Assembly: GCA_964533265.1 (NCBI GenBank)
Contig: CAZHJW010000072.1
Location: 1-10,722 of the forward strand
Length of the DNA: 10,722 nt
DNA from: UBA1100 sp964533265
GTDB taxonomy: Bacteria > Verrucomicrobiota > Verrucomicrobiia > Limisphaerales > UBA1100
Direction of reading: 5' to 3'
In this document: positions 5,775-10,722 of the stretch, piece after piece
How the letters are laid out: each line of letters starts with the position of its first letter
How positions within the stretch are numbered: the stretch's first letter is position 1
Translations under genes and position numbers: made by a program
Notes under the pieces: model-generated
The model's database searches: none
Seen by the model: only the letters and a program-made list of their open reading frames with translations
What the model was told of the DNA's origin: nothing

Positions 5775-7538
5775 TTAGTGCCCAAGCTCGGTTAAGGCAT
5801 CCTTCACCGCCCAGTTGACTTGCTTCAGAACTTTTTTGGATTGTTCTGGAGTCGCATCAGTTAAAGTCGTCACAATCCTAACCGCTCGTTCACGTAATTT
5901 TTTGTTTTTTGGATCCAAATCCACCATCAGATTACTGGATACCTTCCCAAGCTCAACCATGGCCAATGTGGTGATGCAGTTTAGAATCAGCTTTGTAGTC
6001 GTACCTGCTTTCAAACGGGTTGAGCCGGTCAATACTTCTGGGCCAATAGCCGGAGCTAGGATCATCGACGGGACTCCGTTTCGTCGATTAACGCTTGGAT
6101 TAAAACAGATCAGGGCCGTTTTGGCTCCACAGTTTTCCGCCGATTCCAACGCGCCCCAGACAAAAGGAGTACGTCCACTTGCCGCAATACCGATGACTAC
6201 ATCCTTTTTGTTTACACCACGAAACTGAACCGCCCGCGCGCCCGCATTTGGGTCGTCTTCAGCTCCTTCAACGGATTGTGTTAAAGCTCGTGATCCTCCT
6301 GCGATAATGCCCTGCACCTGATCCGGGCACGCTCGGAAGGTAGGAGGGCATTCGCTCGCGTCCAGAATGCCTAGACGTCCGCTTGTGCCTGCCCCTACAT
6401 AAAATAACCGTCCACCATCTTTCAATGCCCTCGCAACCCAGCTAGTTAGTTTCGCGATTTTTTTTGCTTCCGCTCGTACCGCCTTTCCTGCTCGAGCTTC
6501 CTCGGTGAGCATTAAATCTACGCCTTTAGTTAAAGGGAGTGTATCGAGGTGTATTGAACGTGGATTGCGTTGTTCGGTTGGAGAGAGGGTTGGTTCTTTT
6601 CTTTTTAGGGTTACGATTTCAGGTTTGAGTTGGGTTTCCAGATTCCGTGTCATTTCAATAGCTCCCCAAACGCCTTCTCGTTTTTGCGTGCAAACTGAGG
6701 CTTTGCTCCAATGTGCTTTGATTGTTTCTCCTACAGTTTTGGCGAAAGTGGGTTGGTTACGCAATACACCTCCAGCAAGCACAAATTTAATGGGTTCTTT
6801 CTTTTGATATAGTTTCTTGGCGCAGTTCACCGCGTCCTTAGCCAAAACTGAAGCAGCTCCTTTCAGAATATCTCGGGCAATTTGATCGCGTTTCTTGGAA
6901 GCGAGAAACACTTCTGGTGTCAACGCGGCTACCGCATTCTTATCGGCAGTGGCAACCCATTCAATGAGATCATCAGGTTCATTACCGCCAGTCGCCATAA
7001 GCAGTCGTTCACCCAATCGGCTCCATGTGCCATCACGATCAAAATAAAATACAACGGCCTTGAGTGCCCGTAGGCCAATTTCAAACCCGCTTCCTTTATC
7101 CCCAAGGATATGTCCCCATCCGCCCATTTTAGCGGTGCGGCCATCCGCTGATTTTCCGTAGCAACAGGATCCGGTTCCTGATAGCACCAAGACCGCCGCG
7201 ATTTTCGGGTTTCCCAAGGCAATATCTAAATCATGAGTGATGTGGCAGGGTATTGTGTTCCATGCTCTCACTACAGCAGTCTTAACACGACGACGATCTT
7301 TCTCATTTCGGGCACCGGCCAATCCAATGCCAATAGAATTGGGTGCGGTAAATTTTCTCGCAATATCGCACATCAACTTTGTCAACCTCTTGTCATCCAG
7401 AAGACGTACATTGCCAGGACCAAAGGTCGCGGACTGAATCTCCCGGTTGTCTGCATCAACGAGCATAGCGGTGGTATGCGTGCCTCCCCCATCGATGCCA
7501 AGAGTGTAGGGCCGTTTGAACTTCTGGTTGCTCGCCAC
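5775..7538 (-). CDS. murQ: Fusion of BadF/NagK-type amino-sugar kinase and MurNAc-6-P etherase (MurQ)
   Basis: A 587-residue two-domain cytoplasmic enzyme. Residues 10-300 are an ASKHA-fold kinase of the BadF/BcrA and N-acetylglucosamine kinase family: phosphate loop 1 GIDGGGTHT (14-22), likely catalytic Asp103 in HDLDIAL, phosphate loop 2 LSGTGSCCYG (119-128), GWGHILGDKGSG (140-151) and adenosine motif LAGGVLRN (254-261). Residues 318-587 are MurQ, which removes D-lactate from MurNAc-6-phosphate to yield GlcNAc-6-phosphate: QRNPRSIHLDTLP (323-335), SIS motif GAGTSGRLG (382-390), DASECPPT with Glu396, and VEGAED with Glu427; these match E. coli Glu83 and Glu114. The chain stops soon after the KQVNWAVKDAL helix, about 25 residues short of the E. 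coli end. The kinase probably makes the etherase's substrate (MurNAc kinase), but GlcNAc is an alternative. The start is GTG with no clear ribosome site. Confidence 0.93.
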   Translation of the reverse strand: MASNQKFKRPYTLGIDGGGTHTTAMLVDADNREIQSATFGPGNVRLLDDKRLTKLMCDIARKFTAPNSIGIGLAGARNEKDRRRVKTAVVRAWNTIPCHITHDLDIALGNPKIAAVLVLSGTGSCCYGKSADGRTAKMGGWGHILGDKGSGFEIGLRALKAVVFYFDRDGTWSRLGERLLMATGGNEPDDLIEWVATADKNAVAALTPEVFLASKKRDQIARDILKGAASVLAKDAVNCAKKLYQKKEPIKFVLAGGVLRNQPTFAKTVGETIKAHWSKASVCTQKREGVWGAIEMTRNLETQLKPEIVTLKRKEPTLSPTEQRNPRSIHLDTLPLTKGVDLMLTEEARAGKAVRAEAKKIAKLTSWVARALKDGGRLFYVGAGTSGRLGILDASECPPTFRACPDQVQGIIAGGSRALTQSVEGAEDDPNAGARAVQFRGVNKKDVVIGIAASGRTPFVWGALESAENCGAKTALICFNPSVNRRNGVPSMILAPAIGPEVLTGSTRLKAGTTTKLILNCITTLAMVELGKVSSNLMVDLDPKNKKLRERAVRIVTTLTDATPEQSKKVLKQVNWAVKDALTELGH

Positions 7539-7618
7539 GCCGGAAGTCTCTAGGGGCAGGGATTGCAGCGCAAGTCTATGGTCTTGGATTTGTTGGCTCT
7601 CTACGTTATTCCAGACAC

Positions 7619-7861
7619 ATGACTGAGACCGAACAGGCCATTTTAGATACCCTTATGGAGCTGGAGGCGGCAGTGGCTCAGGTGGATGTTGATCCCAAGC
7701 CTGATCTCATCAATATCTTTGGACGATTAGATGACCTTACTGTCGCCTTGCCCAAGGATGCCTCGCCGGATCTGTTACATTATCTGCATAAGAAAAGTTA
7801 CCAGAAGGCACGACTCTTCTTGCAGGGTCAGGATCCAGAACAAGGTGAATGTCCTCATTAG
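7619..7861 (+). CDS. Small hypothetical protein, 80 aa, first gene of the mnmE operon
   Basis: I do not recognise this protein. It is acidic and mostly helical in appearance: a first helix (TETEQAILDTLMELEAAVAQ), a DPKPDLINIFGRLDDL segment, and a third helical stretch HYLHKKSYQKARLFLQGQ (54-71). It ends in ECPH, with Cys78 and His80 at the extreme C-terminus. There is no signal peptide or membrane segment. Its stop (TAG at 7859-7861) lies 3 bases before the mnmE ATG, so the two are almost certainly co-transcribed and perhaps translationally coupled, since mnmE has no good ribosome site of its own. It diverges from the kinase-MurQ gene across 80 bases. No Shine-Dalgarno sequence precedes its ATG. 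The coding call rests on its clean frame and tight packing. Functional ties to tRNA modification are guesswork. Confidence 0.75.
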   Translation: MTETEQAILDTLMELEAAVAQVDVDPKPDLINIFGRLDDLTVALPKDASPDLLHYLHKKSYQKARLFLQGQDPEQGECPH

Positions 7862-7864
7862 ATC

Positions 7865-9223
7865 ATGATTGAGGATACCATTGCTGCGATTGCCACACCC
7901 ATCGGTGAGGGGGCCTTGGCGGTAATTCGTCTTTCAGGGGAGAATGCCCTCACTATAGTTGCTGAATGCTTCAAGCCTATCGGAAACTCTTCCTCCAGTC
8001 CAACTGAAGCAGCTACGCACACAGTGCACTATGGAAAAATAGTTTCAGGTGAACGCGAAATTGATGAAGTCCTCATTTCAGTAATGCTTGCGCCACGTAC
8101 TTTCACACGTGAGAACGTGGTGGAGATTACCTGCCATGGAGGAATGATTGCCAGCCGATCTGTTCTGCAGGCTGTATTGTCTGCAGGGGCGCGTAGTGCC
8201 CAGCCGGGAGAATTCACAAGGCGCGCCTTTATCAACGGCCGCATCGACCTTGCACAAGCTGAGGCTGTAAGTGACGTGATTCAGGCGCACACCGATCTGG
8301 CCCTTACTGCTGCCAATGAGCAGCTTGAAGGAAAACTCAGCCAGCGCATCAATCATCTTCGCGATGACCTCATGCACACCCTCGCGCACATTGAGGCCCA
8401 TATTGACTTCCCTGATGAAGATATTGCGCCTGATGCCATGACTCAACTCAAAGGTCGCCTTGAAGTTGCCGTGGAGTTCATTGATGAGCTCCTCGCCACT
8501 GCTGATGAGGGCCGCATTCTAAGGCGTGGTATTCGCGCTGTTATTGTTGGGCGCCCGAACTCCGGAAAGTCTAGCTTACTTAACCAACTTCTTGGCCACG
8601 ACCGGGCCATCGTTGCCTCCACGGCCGGTACGACACGGGATACCATTGAGGAAACAGCCAATATAAGGGGAATCCCCGTGGTCTTCATTGATACGGCCGG
8701 TTTGCGAAAGGCCACAAATGAAGTCGAAGCTGAAGGCATCCGTCGTAGTCATAATAGTATTTCTCGTGCTGAACTTATTCTGCACGTGATTGATGCCAGT
8801 GAGGCCAGGACCGAGGAAGACAGATTTTACCTTGAGCAATTCGCGAATAGAAAACGCGTAATCATCCTCAACAAGATGGATTTGCCCCGTATTCTTGAGT
8901 TTGAAGAAGAATGCGTTGAAACCAGTGCTACTCAAGGCATTGGTATTGAGGCCTTAAAGAATGCTATTCGGGATAAAGTGTGGAATGGAGAGATTCAGGC
9001 AGATATGTTGCCAGCAATGATCAATGCCCGTCATCAAGATGCTCTTGTTCGGGCGCAAGAGTGTGTCAAACAAAGCCTTCGTACTCTTGGGCCGGATGCC
9101 CCACTTGAACTGGTTGCCGCCGATTTGCGAATTGCCACCAACGCTGTAGGGGAAGTGGTAGGGAAAACCTCAACTGAAGACCTGTTAGATTCCATCTTCA
9201 GTCAATTTTGTATTGGTAAATGA
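7865..9223 (+). CDS. mnmE: tRNA uridine-5-carboxymethylaminomethyl modification GTPase MnmE
   Basis: With MnmG it installs the 5-aminomethyl-type side chain on wobble U34 of certain tRNAs, using a folate one-carbon unit and K+-stimulated GTP hydrolysis. The 452-residue length is normal. Domain order: N-terminal formyl-folate-binding domain (1-118), helical domain (about 119-215, completed by 375-452), and an inserted G domain (about 220-372). G motifs are all present: G1 GRPNSGKSS (229-237), G2 TAGTTRD (253-259), G3 DTAGLR (276-281), G4 NKMD (336-339) and G5 SA in ETSA. The C-terminal FCIGK with the essential Cys449 is intact. It overlaps moeA by four bases (ATGA) and follows a small gene by 3 bases. 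MnmG is not in the window. This operon differs from the rpmH-yidC region where mnmE often lies. Confidence 0.97.
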   Translation: MIEDTIAAIATPIGEGALAVIRLSGENALTIVAECFKPIGNSSSSPTEAATHTVHYGKIVSGEREIDEVLISVMLAPRTFTRENVVEITCHGGMIASRSVLQAVLSAGARSAQPGEFTRRAFINGRIDLAQAEAVSDVIQAHTDLALTAANEQLEGKLSQRINHLRDDLMHTLAHIEAHIDFPDEDIAPDAMTQLKGRLEVAVEFIDELLATADEGRILRRGIRAVIVGRPNSGKSSLLNQLLGHDRAIVASTAGTTRDTIEETANIRGIPVVFIDTAGLRKATNEVEAEGIRRSHNSISRAELILHVIDASEARTEEDRFYLEQFANRKRVIILNKMDLPRILEFEEECVETSATQGIGIEALKNAIRDKVWNGEIQADMLPAMINARHQDALVRAQECVKQSLRTLGPDAPLELVAADLRIATNAVGEVVGKTSTEDLLDSIFSQFCIGK

Positions 9224-10404
9224 TTGAATTAGAAGAAGCCAACCAGCGGATTTTGGATGCTCTCGGGTCGATTGGAACTGAAACTCTTGCGCTTTCTGAT
9301 GCCGCGACTCGCGTGCTGGTTGCTGATATAAGCTCCCCCATTAGCTTGCCCGCTTTTGACAACTCGGCGATGGATGGCTATGCGGTGCGGTCAGTTGATG
9401 CGATCACCGGATCCCGTCTTCGAATAATTGGAGAAGTGCCAGCAGGCACAGTATTTGAGAAAGAGATTAGTAAGGGAGAAGGCGTTCGTGTTTTTACTGG
9501 ATCCCCAATACCTGCCGGAGCGAATGCGGTTGTTATGCAGGAAGATACTCATGCCGATAAAGAAACCATTGAGATTACTGATGGGGTAAAGCCTTTTGAA
9601 CATATCCGATTGCGCGGTGAGGATATAAAACAAGGAGAGGTGATCGGACATGCGGGCGAGATGGTGACCTCGGGTCGAGTTGCGCTGCTGGGAGCCTGTG
9701 GCATGACCGAGGTGAGTGTATATCGACGACCCGTTATTGGTCTAATTGCCACAGGTGATGAATTAAAGGAACCGGGGGCTAAGCTTGGTCCCGGGGAAAT
9801 CTTTGAGAGCAACCGTCTTTCACTGGCTCGGTTGGTGGAACAAACCGGGGCTGTGCCACGTATTTTTCCCTTGGTGTCCGACACGCTTGCTTCAACCATT
9901 GAAGCGTTAGAGGTCGCTTTTTCTGAATGTGATGCGGTGGTTACTTCGGGGGGTGTTTCAGTGGGTGAGCACGATTATGTAAAGGAAGCTCTCGAGCGAT
10001 TGGGCGGTTCATTGGATTTTTGGAAAGTCCGCATCAAGCCAGGGAAACCCTTTGTCTATGGTCAATTTGATGGCAAACCCCTTTTTGGTGTTCCCGGTAA
10101 CCCTGTTTCCGCGTTTGTAACATTTCTTACTCTTGTTCGACCGGCTATTATGAAAATGACTGGGGCGACAGATACCTCCTTGCCATCTCACCCGGCAAAA
10201 CTGGTTGCGCCTCTAGTAAATCGAGGGGATAGACGTCATTTCATGCGCGTATACATTGATAATGGAGGGAGTGCTCACCCGGTTGGGCTCCAAGCTTCTC
10301 ACGCGTTGGGTTCTTTGGGTAAAGCCAATGGATTGATAGATGTGCCTCCGGAGACTACATTACCCGAGGGTGTAGTCCTACAGGTGATTCGGTGGTCGAT
10401 GTAG
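9220..10404 (+). CDS. moeA: Molybdopterin molybdenumtransferase (MoeA)
   Basis: Inserts molybdate into adenylylated molybdopterin, the final common step of molybdenum cofactor synthesis. 394 residues, normal length. Family motifs in order: SAMDGYAVR (49-57, Asp52 matching E. coli Asp59), the barrel-domain segment RVFTGSPIPAGANAVVMQED (90-109), RGEDIKQG (132-139), the MPT-binding domain with ATGDEL (177-182) and GEIFESNR (192-199), the TSGGVSVGEHDYV loop (242-254), KPGKPFVYG (273-281) and GVPGNPVSAFV (290-300). The C-terminal domain IV (from about 325) is complete. The ATG lies inside the mnmE stop (overlap 9220-9223), indicating translational coupling. No other cofactor genes (moaA, moaC, mogA) are in view, so they must lie elsewhere if the pathway is complete. 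Confidence 0.97.
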   Translation: MIELEEANQRILDALGSIGTETLALSDAATRVLVADISSPISLPAFDNSAMDGYAVRSVDAITGSRLRIIGEVPAGTVFEKEISKGEGVRVFTGSPIPAGANAVVMQEDTHADKETIEITDGVKPFEHIRLRGEDIKQGEVIGHAGEMVTSGRVALLGACGMTEVSVYRRPVIGLIATGDELKEPGAKLGPGEIFESNRLSLARLVEQTGAVPRIFPLVSDTLASTIEALEVAFSECDAVVTSGGVSVGEHDYVKEALERLGGSLDFWKVRIKPGKPFVYGQFDGKPLFGVPGNPVSAFVTFLTLVRPAIMKMTGATDTSLPSHPAKLVAPLVNRGDRRHFMRVYIDNGGSAHPVGLQASHALGSLGKANGLIDVPPETTLPEGVVLQVIRWSM

Positions 10405-10454
10405 AACTTTTTCTGTTTTAACCTACGATTGCATGGTGATGACTTTAAGTTAGA

Positions 10455-10722
10455 ATGACTTCGATGCGAATTTACTTTCACATCAATTACTTGGCTTGGT
10501 TCCTGATGTGCTTGGGCACGTCAGTGGCTGAGGTGCCGGTGTTTGAAAAGGAAATCCTACCCGTATTCAGAAGTAAGTGCGGAAATTGTCATGGAGGTGA
10601 GACGCGCAAAGGAGGGTTAAGCCTAGCTTCCATGTCAGGCATTCGTTATGGCGGAGAATCAGAAGAACCGGTAGTGGGTAAAAGTCTGAAGGATAGTTTA
10701 TTATGGGAGATGATTACGGCCG
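10455..10722 (+). CDS. Secreted planctomycete-type cytochrome c protein, N-terminal part
   Basis: The frame runs off the window after 89 complete codons. It starts with a signal peptide: a short n-region, a hydrophobic core YLAWFLMCLGTSVA, and a likely signal-peptidase cut after TSVA (residues 22-25). Then comes a haem c site, Cys42-Gly-Asn-Cys45-His46, in the setting VFEKEILPVFRSKCGNCHGG followed by KGGLSL and a GGESEEPVVGKSL segment. This is the PSCyt1 pattern, found in large Planctomycetota and Verrucomicrobiota proteins that usually continue with DUF1549 and DUF1553 domains; what follows here is unseen. The product is probably periplasmic, with the haem attached covalently after export. 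A second ATG at 10464 is an alternative start. No Shine-Dalgarno site is visible for either. It starts 50 bases after moeA and is probably a separate unit. Confidence 0.85.
   Translation, partial: MTSMRIYFHINYLAWFLMCLGTSVAEVPVFEKEILPVFRSKCGNCHGGETRKGGLSLASMSGIRYGGESEEPVVGKSLKDSLLWEMITA

Noticed and set aside
6505..6807. Plus-strand open frame inside the kinase-MurQ gene
   Set aside because: It spans the kinase C-terminal part and linker in antisense; the minus-strand protein is continuous and matches known domains, so this is a shadow.

Overview
The window is a piece of a draft-assembled bacterial chromosome with roughly balanced base composition. It carries mostly housekeeping genes, read on both strands. 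The best lineage clue is at the right edge: a secreted protein begins there with a CxxCH haem site in the 'planctomycete-type' cytochrome c context (FEKEILPVFRSKCGNCHGG). These proteins are abundant in Planctomycetota and Verrucomicrobiota. I lean to Verrucomicrobiota, but that is inference. A run of exactly 100 Ns (1602-1701) looks like a scaffold gap of unknown true length.

Left part, minus strand (1-1995): an unrecognised 104-residue protein lies downstream of a PilT/PilU-family pilus-retraction ATPase. The ATPase reading frame runs open into the gap. On the other side of the gap a proline-rich frame (about 40% Pro) starts at 1995. The two are probably one gene: a PilT-type motor with a long proline-rich N-terminal extension, broken in this assembly by the gap. 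A 245-base AT-rich spacer (1996-2240) follows.

Middle part, minus strand (2241-4602): coaD, a yceD/DUF177 gene, rpmF and fabH read in that order. This is the common cluster linking CoA synthesis, the ribosome and fatty-acid initiation, but plsX, often found between rpmF and fabH, is missing and only 149 bases remain there. Diverging from coaD is a plus-strand gene (4711-5769) for a three-helix membrane protein with a thioredoxin-like C-terminal domain whose nucleophilic cysteine appears to be serine.

Next, convergent with it, is a 587-residue minus-strand fusion (5775-7538) of a BadF/NagK-type amino-sugar kinase with the MurNAc-6-phosphate etherase MurQ. It plausibly joins two consecutive steps of peptidoglycan sugar recycling in one chain. 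Right part, plus strand: a small unrecognised protein (7619-7861), mnmE (tRNA wobble-uridine modification) and moeA (molybdenum cofactor synthesis) are packed with a 3-base gap and a 4-base overlap, so they are probably one operon. The truncated cytochrome-type gene ends the window.

I see no RNA genes, CRISPR array, insertion sequence or phage genes. I found no convincing new multi-gene system. The most unusual items are the kinase-MurQ fusion, the Pro-rich PilT and the degenerate membrane redoxin.
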